Assembly (NCBI RefSeq): GCF_047470865.1
Contig: NZ_JAZDRH010000004.1
Location: 62,001 to 126,000 of the forward strand
Origin: JAZDRH01 sp047470865
GTDB taxonomy: Bacteria; Pseudomonadota; Gammaproteobacteria; Pseudomonadales; Pseudomonadaceae
Direction of reading: 5' to 3'
Length of the DNA stretch: 64,000 nt
Shown in pieces: positions 26,697 to 36,151 of the stretch. Every line of letters begins with the position of its first letter. Within the stretch, counting starts at the first letter, position 1. The position numbers and the translations under genes are program-made. The notes below the pieces were generated by a model, which worked only from the letters and a program-made list of their open reading frames with translations, had not been told where the DNA came from and did no database searches.

Positions 26697-26723
26697 AAAC
26701 GCTCCTTAAGGAGCGTTTTTATT
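26692..26723. terminator. bidirectional terminator, perfect 32-bp palindrome
   Basis: AATAAAAACGCTCC, TTAA, then the exact complement. It covers the stop codon of the methyltransferase remnant on one strand and most of the serB stop codon on the other. Confidence 0.92.
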
Positions 26724-27939
26724 ACTGATCAGCACTTTCTCTATCACGATAACCTAGTAGATATAAAATACCATCCAAGCCTAATGTGGAGATGGCTTGA
26801 CGCGCTGACTTTTTCACCAGCGGTTTAGCACGAAAAGCCACACCTAAACCTGCTAGCCCTAACATAGGTAAGTCATTAGCCCCATCTCCCACCGCTATTG
26901 TCTGATCTAAACTTAATCCTTCTTTTTCTGCCAAATAGGCGAGCAAGTCGGCTTTACGTTGCGCGTCTACAATTGGCTCTATTGCCCGCCCCGTGAGCTT
27001 ACCGTCAACAATTTCGAGTTCATTAGCAAATACATAGTCAATGCCCAGTTGTTGTTGTAGATAATTAGCAAAATAAGTAAAGCCGCCAGATAAAATGGCT
27101 GTTTTGTAACCTAGTCGCTTGAGCTCTGTAAATAACGTTTGCGCGCCTTCAGTTAGCGGTAGCTGCTGTGCAATGCGCTGTAATTTAGATTCATCTAAGC
27201 CTTCTAATAAAACTAAACGCTCTTTAAAACTGGCTTTAAAGTCAAGCTCGCCTTGCATTGCACGCTCAGTGATGGCGGCGACTTTATCGCCAACACCAGC
27301 AGCCTTAGCGAGTTCATCAATCACTTCCGCTTCAATCAGCGTTGAATCCATATCAAACACAGCTAAACGGCGATTTCGACGAAATACCGTATCACGCTGA
27401 AAAGCGATATCAACATTAAGCTCTTGTGCCACACTTAAAAAATCTGCACGTAATGCATCCACATCGGCTGGCTCACCGCGCACAGAAAACTCAATACAGC
27501 CTTTACCTTTATCTAGTGGCATATCTAATGGCATGCGCCCTGAAAGCCGATCTATTTGATCAATATTAAGACCATATTTAGCTGTAATTTCACTCACACG
27601 CTGTAGCTGCTCAGCGGTCACCTTGCGTGTCAGCAAAGTAACGATATAGCGAGGCTTACCTTGACCACTGACCCAGTGTTGATAATCGGCTTCTGAAATA
27701 GGCGTAAAGCGTACTTGTTGGTTTAACTTGTAGGCGGTAAAGAGCACATCTTTTAAAGCAGATGAGGCTTTTTCACCAGCGGGGATTTCTACCAAAATAC
27801 CAAAAGATAGCGTATCGTGAATAACAGCTTGGCCAATATCCAAAATGTTAACGCCTGCTTGCGCTAATACACCTGTCACAGCTGCAGTTAATCCTGAGCG
27901 GTCTTCACCGGTCATATTGATCAAGACTATTTCACGCAA
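26722..27939 (-). CDS. serB: phosphoserine phosphatase
   Basis: Last step of serine synthesis. Two N-terminal ACT-like domains (to about 170), then a HAD phosphatase: nucleophile D196 and D198 in DMDSTLIEAE, AILSGGFTYF (motif II) and VGDGANDLPML (motif III). I chose TTG 27939 (405 residues): GGAG lies 8 bases upstream and MREIVLIN is the N-terminus known from pseudomonads. In-frame GTG 27948 and TTG 27957 would add 3 or 6 residues. Confidence 0.93.
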   Translation of the reverse strand: MREIVLINMTGEDRSGLTAAVTGVLAQAGVNILDIGQAVIHDTLSFGILVEIPAGEKASSALKDVLFTAYKLNQQVRFTPISEADYQHWVSGQGKPRYIVTLLTRKVTAEQLQRVSEITAKYGLNIDQIDRLSGRMPLDMPLDKGKGCIEFSVRGEPADVDALRADFLSVAQELNVDIAFQRDTVFRRNRRLAVFDMDSTLIEAEVIDELAKAAGVGDKVAAITERAMQGELDFKASFKERLVLLEGLDESKLQRIAQQLPLTEGAQTLFTELKRLGYKTAILSGGFTYFANYLQQQLGIDYVFANELEIVDGKLTGRAIEPIVDAQRKADLLAYLAEKEGLSLDQTIAVGDGANDLPMLGLAGLGVAFRAKPLVKKSARQAISTLGLDGILYLLGYRDRESADQ

Positions 27940-28068
27940 AACATCCACTCCAGCCAAAATAAAAAACTATTTTAATGATTAATCTCATAACAGCCAGCTT
28001 GTTCTCAGATTAACCAGCGTTATACTGCTAACTTTGTGCCAATCCAGCTTTAATTAGTGCGCTATTTT

Positions 28069-29358
28069 ATGTCAACTTCCAACACATTACAGCGACATCT
28101 ACCTATTACCTTTAAATTTATTGCCTGCACCCTATTGTGTGTGAGCGCTACTGTGCTTACCTGTTTATGGTTGATGCAAAGCCAATTGCAACGAGCCTCA
28201 ATCGAACAAGCAGACTCTTTAGGGAATAGCATTATTAAACAAACCGCCCATAGTGTAACCAGCAGTTTAGTGGCTGATGATACGCTAAGCTTAAATGTAT
28301 TACTGAATCAGTTAACTAAAGATCCTTTAATTCGTCACGCTGCTGTCTATAGTATTGATAATCAACGTATCTTAGCAGAGTCCGGACGACGTATAAAAAC
28401 CTTAGAAGGCGAACCTTCTGGGATTTATCGCCTACCTATTACCTATCAACATGAAATTGCAGGCCATCTTTATATCCAAATTGATATAGCTAACCTACAA
28501 CAGCCGTTTAAATTAACGCAAAACAGCCTTCTTATTTTGGCTGTAGTACTTTTAATTTTAAGTTTTATTTTCAGTTTACATATCGCTCGTAGTATTGCAT
28601 TACCTTTGAATACCTTGGCTAAATGGACGGACGAACCAACTAAAGAACCACCTTATGTTTTTCGTTCAGATGCTTTAGGTAAAATTGCCCGCACCCTACG
28701 TGAAGACTTCCTGGCCAAACACCCTGTTTTACCACCTAAGCCTCTAGCCCTAGATCCTCAAGTACTAGAATCTAAGTTAAGCACCCCACAACCCTCCCCG
28801 ATAACGCCTACGTATGCACTCGCGCTTTCATTAGGAGGGACGGAACAGTTTAAACGCTTACTCGATGAAGAACTTAATCTTTTACTGGCTGACTACCGTC
28901 AACTCATCATCACTACCAGTAAGCACTTTAAAGCCAAACTAGTCATGCTAACGGACAGTAGCTGTCTTATGCTCTTTGATCACCAAGCTGCTAAACCTGC
29001 GGCTAGGGCTATTTGCTGTGCTGAATGGTTACGTGCTTATGCCCATAAGCAACAAGAACGCTTAATTAAAGATCAGCTACAATTATATTTGCGTATGTCT
29101 CTCACCTTAGCTAATAACCTGATGGCTCTTAGCCAAGGCGAACTATTGCTGCAAAAATCCATACAGGGATTATTAAAACTCAATCAAGAAAGCTGTAATT
29201 TACTGCTGATTTCACAGCAAGACGCTGCTGCCAATCCAGAACTTGATCAATGCTGTATTTTACGCCCACTAGCACAACCACAAAATACGCTATGCGTTGA
29301 TCAAGTATTGCCACCTTACTTGCAGCAATTAGAAAAATACCTAGCGCGTCATCTTTAA
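28069..29358 (+). CDS. AhpA/YtjB-like membrane protein next to serB
   Basis: 429 residues. Two transmembrane segments (about 16-35 and 150-172) flank a periplasmic sensor-like region with ADSLGNSIIKQTAHSVTSSL and an AAVYSIDNQRILAESG strand. A HAMP-like linker and a cytoplasmic C-terminal domain of about 200 residues follow, the latter without recognisable catalytic residues. A divergent membrane protein of this architecture lies beside serB in E. coli (ytjB) and pseudomonads; its function is not established. Start: ATG 28069 or a GTG four codons upstream; neither has a good Shine-Dalgarno site. Confidence 0.78.
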   Translation: MSTSNTLQRHLPITFKFIACTLLCVSATVLTCLWLMQSQLQRASIEQADSLGNSIIKQTAHSVTSSLVADDTLSLNVLLNQLTKDPLIRHAAVYSIDNQRILAESGRRIKTLEGEPSGIYRLPITYQHEIAGHLYIQIDIANLQQPFKLTQNSLLILAVVLLILSFIFSLHIARSIALPLNTLAKWTDEPTKEPPYVFRSDALGKIARTLREDFLAKHPVLPPKPLALDPQVLESKLSTPQPSPITPTYALALSLGGTEQFKRLLDEELNLLLADYRQLIITTSKHFKAKLVMLTDSSCLMLFDHQAAKPAARAICCAEWLRAYAHKQQERLIKDQLQLYLRMSLTLANNLMALSQGELLLQKSIQGLLKLNQESCNLLLISQQDAAANPELDQCCILRPLAQPQNTLCVDQVLPPYLQQLEKYLARHL

Positions 29359-30182
29359 CTCTTAAGTAAATAGGCTAAAGCATGCTTAGCCGCCGTCTTA
29401 GGCGACTCTATTGGCAACATATGATTGGCTGATTCAACAATTAATAACTGCCCATTGGCCAATGAACTAGCCATGTACCGCCCTACTTTTTGAAATAACC
29501 CTGTGGTTTTTTCTCCTTGCACTAGTGCTATAGGCACTGGGCACTGGGCTAAGCGCTTTGTGCTCATATCTGGTTGCTGTGTTTGTTTGAGCTGTTCTAA
29601 CAAGCTGGCAGCTTGCTGTAATTGGGCTTCTTGCACAGCTTTGGTTTGTCGTGAGAAATAACCTAAACTACCGCCTGAAGCATCAATTAAAGCTTCAATG
29701 GCATGCAGCATATCGACTTCTTCCAATAACGGAAAAACAGGCCCAAACATTTGCGTGGCATCGCTCAACGCCAAACTAAACTGCTCTTTAGGTAAGCAAC
29801 CAAAATAACCGGGTTCATACAGATACAATTGTTTAAAAGCGCCTGGCTTGTCTAACGCCGCTAACAAAGCTACATCCGCACCATAAGACCAAGCAATAGC
29901 CTCTACCGGTTGCTGACAGTTTAACTCGTTGAGTAAGTCATGTAGTTGATTAGCATGGCTTTGCAAACCAAACTCACCTTGGTTTGACGAAGGTATAAAA
30001 TGGCTTAACGTAATAGCGATAGGCGAGTAATGCACTGTCAAATACTCTAGCCAAGGCTGCCAAACCTGTGCATTGGCTAGAGCACCATGCACTAATAGTA
30101 ATAACGGCTTATCACTGTCTTTATCTTGCCAATAACTTAGGCTGTTACCATCTTGACTGATAAATTTATGCTCAAGGTACAT
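29355..30182 (-). CDS. alpha/beta hydrolase
   Basis: 275 residues. LLVHGALANAQVW gives the oxyanion-hole region. The nucleophile elbow is WSYGAD (Ser in A-W-S-Y-G, a slightly unusual G-x-S-x-G with Ala first). The catalytic His lies in SANHMLPIESP near the end. No signal peptide. The substrate is unknown; it may be an esterase or a thioesterase-type enzyme. AAGGA lies 7 bases before the ATG. It overlaps the convergent serB-neighbour gene by 4 bases and is separated from the Mce operon by a terminator. Confidence 0.88.
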   Translation of the reverse strand: MYLEHKFISQDGNSLSYWQDKDSDKPLLLLVHGALANAQVWQPWLEYLTVHYSPIAITLSHFIPSSNQGEFGLQSHANQLHDLLNELNCQQPVEAIAWSYGADVALLAALDKPGAFKQLYLYEPGYFGCLPKEQFSLALSDATQMFGPVFPLLEEVDMLHAIEALIDASGGSLGYFSRQTKAVQEAQLQQAASLLEQLKQTQQPDMSTKRLAQCPVPIALVQGEKTTGLFQKVGRYMASSLANGQLLIVESANHMLPIESPKTAAKHALAYLLKS

Positions 30183-30213
30183 CTGAATTCCTTTAGTTGT
30201 TATATTTCCATAA

Positions 30214-30253
30214 AAAAATAGGTCTAACTGCCAATGCCGTTAGACCTATTTTT
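30214..30253 (-). terminator. intrinsic terminator of the Mce operon
   Basis: A perfect 15-bp stem (AAAAATAGGTCTAAC with its complement), 10-base loop, with a T-rich 3' side on the minus strand. It ends the transcript of the lipid-transport genes. Confidence 0.9.
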
Positions 30254-30268
30254 AAAGTCTATTACTGA

Positions 30269-31000
30269 TTAGAAGCGAAAAACCTCAACACCTTCACGCC
30301 CAAGCTCAAAATTAGGTAAGGTTACTTTCTCAATTTCTGAACGAGGCTTATCTTTTGATGTCACCACTTCTGCATCAGCATTGGGTCTAACTGTGCCGAG
30401 TTTAGCAAAGTTATTTAACTCAATTGCAGCCGCAATTTGTTTCGCTAATTTGCTCAGCAAACTACTTTGGGCACGAATTTGTTCATCCATAGTGCCATTA
30501 TGCTGTTGCTTAAAAGTGACAACACGGCTACTTTGCATATTTCCATCTACATCTAGCACTCGCCATTGCGCTTCTAAAACGGCTGGCTGATCGCGCCCTG
30601 AATCAAGACGTCGGATACTTAAAATAATCTGCGCCTTTGGTTTAAAGCCTACACGATCAGGATATAAAGCAATACGGCTAGTTTTTAAATCACTGGATAA
30701 CTGGCGCAATAATAATTGCCCAATATCATCTTGTAGGTTTCCTGCCCAACGAGCATTGGCAGAAGTACTTAAACTGCCACTTTCTTCACGTTGTAAAATA
30801 GTTTCACGCTGTAAGTAGTCAGCCACATTGACTGGCCCTAACAACACAGCTAGTTGGTTATCTTCAGTTACTTCAATTACTTCATTACTTTGTAACTGAT
30901 AATAATTTAGCGGTCCTTTATTAAAAGAACAGCCAGAAAGCCCCAATAAACTAATAAAAGCAAGGCTTAATAAACTGGTTTTGGTCATTGACTTACTCAC
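30269..31000 (-). CDS. PqiC/DUF330-like transport-associated lipoprotein
   Basis: A 243-residue lipoprotein: signal peptide and lipobox LLGLSGC, then NYYQLQS, the usual start of the ABC-transport auxiliary (PqiC-like) domain. It probably anchors in the outer membrane and receives or passes lipids from the MCE protein. Start is GTG 31000, overlapping the upstream stop (GTGA); ATG 30988 with a GGTGAG site is an alternative. Last gene of the permease-ATPase-MCE-lipoprotein operon. Confidence 0.87.
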   Translation of the reverse strand: MSKSMTKTSLLSLAFISLLGLSGCSFNKGPLNYYQLQSNEVIEVTEDNQLAVLLGPVNVADYLQRETILQREESGSLSTSANARWAGNLQDDIGQLLLRQLSSDLKTSRIALYPDRVGFKPKAQIILSIRRLDSGRDQPAVLEAQWRVLDVDGNMQSSRVVTFKQQHNGTMDEQIRAQSSLLSKLAKQIAAAIELNNFAKLGTVRPNADAEVVTSKDKPRSEIEKVTLPNFELGREGVEVFRF

Positions 31001-31971
31001 CGTTGTTTCCCAAAAATCAAAGATTGAGGATCGTTATTTAATCCATCCGCAGTGCGCTGAAGTGATTTACTTGCATGAGTTAACTCTTTTAACGACTGCA
31101 ATAATTCAAATTGTAGTTCAGACTGAGGCCCAATACTACGACGGCTATCAACCACTAACCCATTCATTTGCTCTAATGCTTGCTGAGCTGATTTCACAGC
31201 TAGACTCACATCACGCATGGCTTTATTCAGCTCCTGCGTACTGTCAGCGGCATTTTTCATCAATGCTGGCATCTCGCTACGAAGACTTGCCGTAATAGCT
31301 TCTAAGTTAGCTAGTGTATTATTTAAGCGCTCTAAACTACCAGATAATTCTGGTGAATTGGTAATTCTATCAATAGACTCTAAGGTTTTGTTAGCTGTTA
31401 CTAAAATTTCTTGCAGTGGCATCGACTTTAAACCTTCAACCAAGTCGCGCACTACATCTGCTGCTTTATCAATGGCTGATGGAACAGAGGGGATAGCCAC
31501 CAACTCTAAATCATTTGCGGCCTCAAGATTAATATATCCTTGTTCTTCTGGGAAAAAGTCCAACGCCACTATAGCTTTGCCTGTTAGCAGGCTAGGGGTT
31601 TGTAGCTGAGCACGCAAACCACGCTGGACAGCACGCTCAAGAAACTTGTTGAGGCGGTCTTTATCTTTGCTCTCTGTTTCCGTGTGCCCTGAAGACGCAT
31701 AGTCAATCTGTATGATAACAGGCATTACCATATCATTAATTTGCGCATCATAACTAAGGCGTATTGCTGTTACAGACCCCACTTTTACCCCTCGATAGGT
31801 AACATCTGCTCCAACATCCAAGCCATCAAGAGCGCCACGAAAGTAAATGACATACTGTTCAGGTTTAGAAAATAACGAAACGCGATTCAGTACTAATAAT
31901 GCAATCACTAGTAGCGTTAACCCTGCCAGTAAAAAACCACCAATTAATAATGGTTTACGTGTTTCACTCAT
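30997..31971 (-). CDS. MCE (MlaD)-family lipid-transport protein
   Basis: 324 residues: an N-terminal transmembrane anchor (about 10-30) and one MCE domain (about 35-120, VIYFRGALDGLDVGADVTYRGVKVG). A long helical tail with repeated leucines and alanines (about 180-320) follows, suited to form a tunnel or coiled bundle across the periplasm. It is the substrate-binding component of an ABC lipid transporter with the three genes around it. It overlaps both neighbours by 4 bases. The long tail resembles the second Mce system of pseudomonads more than the short MlaD. Confidence 0.9.
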   Translation of the reverse strand: MSETRKPLLIGGFLLAGLTLLVIALLVLNRVSLFSKPEQYVIYFRGALDGLDVGADVTYRGVKVGSVTAIRLSYDAQINDMVMPVIIQIDYASSGHTETESKDKDRLNKFLERAVQRGLRAQLQTPSLLTGKAIVALDFFPEEQGYINLEAANDLELVAIPSVPSAIDKAADVVRDLVEGLKSMPLQEILVTANKTLESIDRITNSPELSGSLERLNNTLANLEAITASLRSEMPALMKNAADSTQELNKAMRDVSLAVKSAQQALEQMNGLVVDSRRSIGPQSELQFELLQSLKELTHASKSLQRTADGLNNDPQSLIFGKQR

Positions 31972-32744
31972 AGTATTTTCTCCAGCACGGCGCTACTTTT
32001 ACCACGGCGCAGGAAACTACGTACTTCGTCTGGGCCATGATTAAGCAAATCATCCAATGATCCTAAGGCAATTTGTGTTCGGGTTTTATTATCTAAGAAC
32101 AGACAGCTATCTGCCACTGTATAAATGCTAGGTAACTCATGAGTCACAAGAATAATGCTCGCACCTAAACTATCACGCAGTTGCAAGATAAGTTCATCTA
32201 GAGCAGCGGCACTGAGTGGATCTAAACCTGCCGATGGCTCATCAAAAAATAACATATGCGGATCAAGTGCTAAAGCTCGTGCCAAAGCCGCTCGCTTGCG
32301 CATTCCACCGGATAACTGAGACGGATATAAGTCAGCGCAGCCTGTTAAGCCAACAAGTGATAATTTCAGTTGAGCTAACTCTATTCGCTCTGCTTTACTC
32401 ACATGGGGGCGCCAAGTCTCTATGGGTAAACAAATATTTTGCAATAATGTCATTGAGCCCCATAGAGCACCGTTTTGATACAGCACTCCAAAGTTTTGCT
32501 GTAGCAAAGCACGCTGACTCTCATTATTTGACCAGTAATCTTGCCCTTTATATACAATTTTTCCGGCTAATGGTGGTTGTAGGCCAATTAAATGACGAAG
32601 CAAGGTGCTCTTGCCACATCCACTGCCCCCCATAATAATAAATACTTCGCCTTGTTTAATACTAAAATTCAGATCATTTTGAATCACTAGAGAGCCATAA
32701 CCAGCATTTAAATGCTCAGCAACTAGTACAGTTTCCTTGCTCAT
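31968..32744 (-). CDS. ABC transporter ATP-binding protein (MlaF-like)
   Basis: 258-residue ATPase. Walker A GGSGCGKST, signature LSGGMRKRAALARA, Walker B MLFFDEPSAGLDP and the switch His in VTHELPS. The LSGGMRKR form of the signature is characteristic of Mla/Mce-type ATPases. It begins 1 base after the permease gene and overlaps the MCE gene. Confidence 0.93.
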   Translation of the reverse strand: MSKETVLVAEHLNAGYGSLVIQNDLNFSIKQGEVFIIMGGSGCGKSTLLRHLIGLQPPLAGKIVYKGQDYWSNNESQRALLQQNFGVLYQNGALWGSMTLLQNICLPIETWRPHVSKAERIELAQLKLSLVGLTGCADLYPSQLSGGMRKRAALARALALDPHMLFFDEPSAGLDPLSAAALDELILQLRDSLGASIILVTHELPSIYTVADSCLFLDNKTRTQIALGSLDDLLNHGPDEVRSFLRRGKSSAVLEKIL

Positions 32745-32745
32745 A

Positions 32746-33882
32746 TTAAATGCCTAGTTGGGTCAAGATTAATGTAATGGTGGCATCACTCACCACTAAT
32801 GCCACAATGATACTCACAACTGCTTGGGTGGTTGCTTTACCTACAGCCTGCGCATTACGTCCACAATTGAGCCCGTAATAGCAGCCAATTAAACCAATTA
32901 GTATGGCAAAGACAAAACCTTTAAATACACCAATCAGAACATCAGTAATACTTAACATTGCAATACTTTGATTAATATACTGGGTTGCTGAAATATCAAA
33001 TAAACCTGCACCAATAACAAAACCACCTAAAATACCTATAACATCGGCAAAAAGAACCAAAATAGGCATACTTACCATTAACGCGAGCAAACGTGGCATA
33101 ACTAAAAACTCTAATGGCGGAAAGCCAAAGGTTTTTAGTGCATCTACTTCCTCATTAGCTTGCATACTGCCTAATTCAGCCGCGTAAGCTGCACCTGTAC
33201 GCCCGGCCATAATCACTGCTGTCATTAATGCACCCATTTCACGGGTCATGCCAATGGCAACCATATTAGAGATATAAAGTTGAGCACCAAAGGCCTGTAG
33301 CTGAAAGGCGCCAACAAAAGCTAGAATCAACCCCACCAACCCAGCAATCAACGCGACAATAGGTAACGCGCTAGGCCCACATTGTTGCAGTGCCCACCAA
33401 AAGTCTGAGGCACGCACGCAGGCTTTACCTCGACACATGCGCCCTAGGCTTATCAGGGTTTCACCAAGAAAAATACAGCTATTACGCACAGCATCAGTTG
33501 CATTTAAAAATGACTGTCCAACCCCTGCCACAAAACCTAATTTAAACTTTTTTTGGGCTTGAACTTGTACCGAGGGCGTATCAGCCATGCCAAGCAAACG
33601 CGTAATATCTTCTGGTAATTGCGAGCTATCTAACTCTAGCCGTTGTTGCTTGGCCCACTGTAGCAGTTGACGTATGGCCACTAATAAGCTGCTATCCCAT
33701 GCTGTAACAGCACTAATATCCAGGCTAACGATTTGCTTTTCGGCCAGTGTTTGGGTAGCAAGCACCTGAAAAATATTAGGTTTTTGCGTATGCAAAGTCC
33801 AAGCACCTGTTAATACCAAAACAGCGGCTTGGGTTGCTGAAGTTTGCCAGCGCATAGTTGGCGATTGTGCGCTATCCTTCAT
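32746..33882 (-). CDS. MlaE-family ABC permease with N-terminal STAS-like domain
   Basis: 378 residues. The first ~100 form a STAS-like domain (LDISAVTAWDSSLLVAIRQL). The remainder is the MlaE permease fold, with the conserved AAYAAELGSMQANEEVDALKTFG coupling segment and five to six membrane helices. The start is ATG 33882, 5 bases beyond the parC stop with GAGAG upstream; a TTG inside the end of parC (33909) is also in frame. It therefore looks like the fourth cistron of a yqiA-parE-x-parC transcript as well as the first Mce gene. Confidence 0.9.
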   Translation of the reverse strand: MKDSAQSPTMRWQTSATQAAVLVLTGAWTLHTQKPNIFQVLATQTLAEKQIVSLDISAVTAWDSSLLVAIRQLLQWAKQQRLELDSSQLPEDITRLLGMADTPSVQVQAQKKFKLGFVAGVGQSFLNATDAVRNSCIFLGETLISLGRMCRGKACVRASDFWWALQQCGPSALPIVALIAGLVGLILAFVGAFQLQAFGAQLYISNMVAIGMTREMGALMTAVIMAGRTGAAYAAELGSMQANEEVDALKTFGFPPLEFLVMPRLLALMVSMPILVLFADVIGILGGFVIGAGLFDISATQYINQSIAMLSITDVLIGVFKGFVFAILIGLIGCYYGLNCGRNAQAVGKATTQAVVSIIVALVVSDATITLILTQLGI

Positions 33883-33886
33883 GTCA

Positions 33887-36151
33887 TTAGCTCTCGCTTG
33901 GGCACTCAACTAAGAGTCTATCTACACGTTGAAAACCGCGTGGTAATTTACTACCACGACGTCCACGCTCGCCTCGATAATGCTCTAAATCGGTTTGTTT
34001 AAGAGTAAATCTGCGCTTACCTACTTCTAATATAAGCTGAGCCTCTTTAGGCAAGACAACACAGTCTGCCATAAACTCTTCACGTTTAATTAGACGATCC
34101 GTTGGAATCCCGATAATTTTATTGCCCTTACCCTTACTTAACATAGGCAACTCTTTTACAGGAAATACCAATAAGCGCCCTTCATTAGAAACGGCTGCAA
34201 TTAAATCGTTTTCAATATCAGCAATAGCTACTGGCGGCATAACCTTAGCACCAGCTGGTAAGGTTAATAAGGCCTTACCGGCTTTATTCTTAGCTTGCAT
34301 ATCTTCGCCTTTCACAACAAAGCCATAGCCTGCATCTGAAGTAAGCATATACTGTTGTGTATCTTCTGGAACTAAAACGCATTCAAAACTGGCCCCAGCT
34401 GGCGGTGTTAAGCGCCCTGTTAAAGGTTCGCCTTGTCCTCTAGCAGACGGTAAGCTATGCGTAGCTACAGAGTAACTACGACCAGTGCTATCAATAAATA
34501 CTGCAAATTGGTTAGAGCGTCCTACTGCACTGGCTTTGTAAGCATCACCTGCTTTGTAAGATAATGCAGCGGCGTCTACATCCTGCCCTTTGGCACTACG
34601 TACCCACCCCTGCTCAGACAACACCACAGTAATAATCTCAGAAGGCAATAAATCAGTTTCTGCTAATGCTTTGGCTTCACTTCGCTCTATCAAAGGGGAG
34701 CGTCGCTGATCACCATAGGTTTTACTGGCTTCAATAATTTCTTGGCGAACAAGCTTTTTCAGTCTGGCATCACTGGCTAATAAGGTTTGTAATTGATCAC
34801 GTTCCTTTTCGAGCTCGGCTTGTTCAGCACGAATTTTAACTTCCTCTAAACGTGCTAGCTGACGTAAACGTGTATCCAGTACATAGTCTGCCTGCATTTC
34901 AGTCAAGGCAAAACGCGCCATTAACTCCTGCTTGGGTTCATCTTCTTCTCGAATAATACGAATCACTTCGTCAATATTTAGAAAAGCAATTAATAAACCA
35001 TCTAATAAATGTAGGCGTTTAAGTACACGTTCTAATCTAAAATTAAGGCGTTTACGAACTGTTTCAACTCGAAATACTAGCCACTCCGTCAATAAAGTAC
35101 GTAAGTCTTTAACTTGTGGGCGACCATCTAAGCCAATCACGTTCATATTAACGCGGTAGCTACTTTCTAAGTCAGTTGTAGCAAACAAATGCTGCATTAG
35201 CTGCGGCACATCTATACGGTTTGAGCGCGGAACAATAACGATGCGACAGGCATTTTCATGGTCAGACTCATCACGCAAGTCAGCCACCATAGGCAGCTTT
35301 TTCGCTTGCATTTGTGCTGCAATCTGCTCTAGCACTTTAGAGCCAGAGACTTGATAAGGCAGCGCATAAATAACAACCTCACCTTCTTCTACTGTATATA
35401 CAGCACGCATACGAACTGAACCGCGCCCCGTTTGATAGATTTTTAAAATATCCTCACGCGGTGTGATAATTTCAGCTTCTGTTGGAAAGTCTGGGCCTTG
35501 AATATGCTCACATAGCTGCTCAATGCTAGCAGCAGGTTCATCTAATAAGCGAACACAAGCCGCAGCTACTTCTGTTAAGTTATGAGGTGGCACATCAGTT
35601 GCCATGCCTACAGCAATACCTGTTGTACCATTGAGTAAAAGATTAGGTAAGCGCGCAGGTAATACTGCTGGCTCTTGCAATGTGCCATCAAAGTTATCTA
35701 CCCAGTCAACAGTACCCTGCCCAAGTTCGCTCAACAGCACTTCTGAATAGCGGGCTAGACGTGCTTCGGTATAGCGCATGGCCGCAAAGGACTTAGGATC
35801 ATCTGGCGCTCCCCAGTTGCCCTGCCCATCCACTAAGGTGTAACGATAACTAAATGGTTGCGCCATAAGCACCATGGCTTCATAGCAGGCACTGTCACCA
35901 TGCGGATGATATTTACCTAATACATCACCTACTGTACGTGCCGATTTTTTATGTTTACTTTCAGCACTTAAACCTAGCTCACTCATGGCATAGACAATAC
36001 GTCGCTGTACGGGCTTTAACCCATCGCCAATATGAGGCAAGGCACGATCCATGATGACATACATGGAATAGTTTAAATAAGCTTGCTCTGTAAAGGTGGC
36101 TAACGAGCGCTGCTCTACGCCGTCAAAACTTTGCTCAAACGATTGACTCAT
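33887..36151 (-). CDS. parC: DNA topoisomerase IV subunit A
   Basis: Breaks and rejoins DNA to decatenate daughter chromosomes. 754 residues. Catalytic Tyr127 lies in AAMRYTEARL. The quinolone-determining region HPHGDSACYE has Ser87 and Glu91, the unmutated residues at the positions altered in resistant strains. The C-terminal beta-pinwheel is present. It overlaps the upstream gene by 4 bases. Confidence 0.97.
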   Translation of the reverse strand: MSQSFEQSFDGVEQRSLATFTEQAYLNYSMYVIMDRALPHIGDGLKPVQRRIVYAMSELGLSAESKHKKSARTVGDVLGKYHPHGDSACYEAMVLMAQPFSYRYTLVDGQGNWGAPDDPKSFAAMRYTEARLARYSEVLLSELGQGTVDWVDNFDGTLQEPAVLPARLPNLLLNGTTGIAVGMATDVPPHNLTEVAAACVRLLDEPAASIEQLCEHIQGPDFPTEAEIITPREDILKIYQTGRGSVRMRAVYTVEEGEVVIYALPYQVSGSKVLEQIAAQMQAKKLPMVADLRDESDHENACRIVIVPRSNRIDVPQLMQHLFATTDLESSYRVNMNVIGLDGRPQVKDLRTLLTEWLVFRVETVRKRLNFRLERVLKRLHLLDGLLIAFLNIDEVIRIIREEDEPKQELMARFALTEMQADYVLDTRLRQLARLEEVKIRAEQAELEKERDQLQTLLASDARLKKLVRQEIIEASKTYGDQRRSPLIERSEAKALAETDLLPSEIITVVLSEQGWVRSAKGQDVDAAALSYKAGDAYKASAVGRSNQFAVFIDSTGRSYSVATHSLPSARGQGEPLTGRLTPPAGASFECVLVPEDTQQYMLTSDAGYGFVVKGEDMQAKNKAGKALLTLPAGAKVMPPVAIADIENDLIAAVSNEGRLLVFPVKELPMLSKGKGNKIIGIPTDRLIKREEFMADCVVLPKEAQLILEVGKRRFTLKQTDLEHYRGERGRRGSKLPRGFQRVDRLLVECPSES

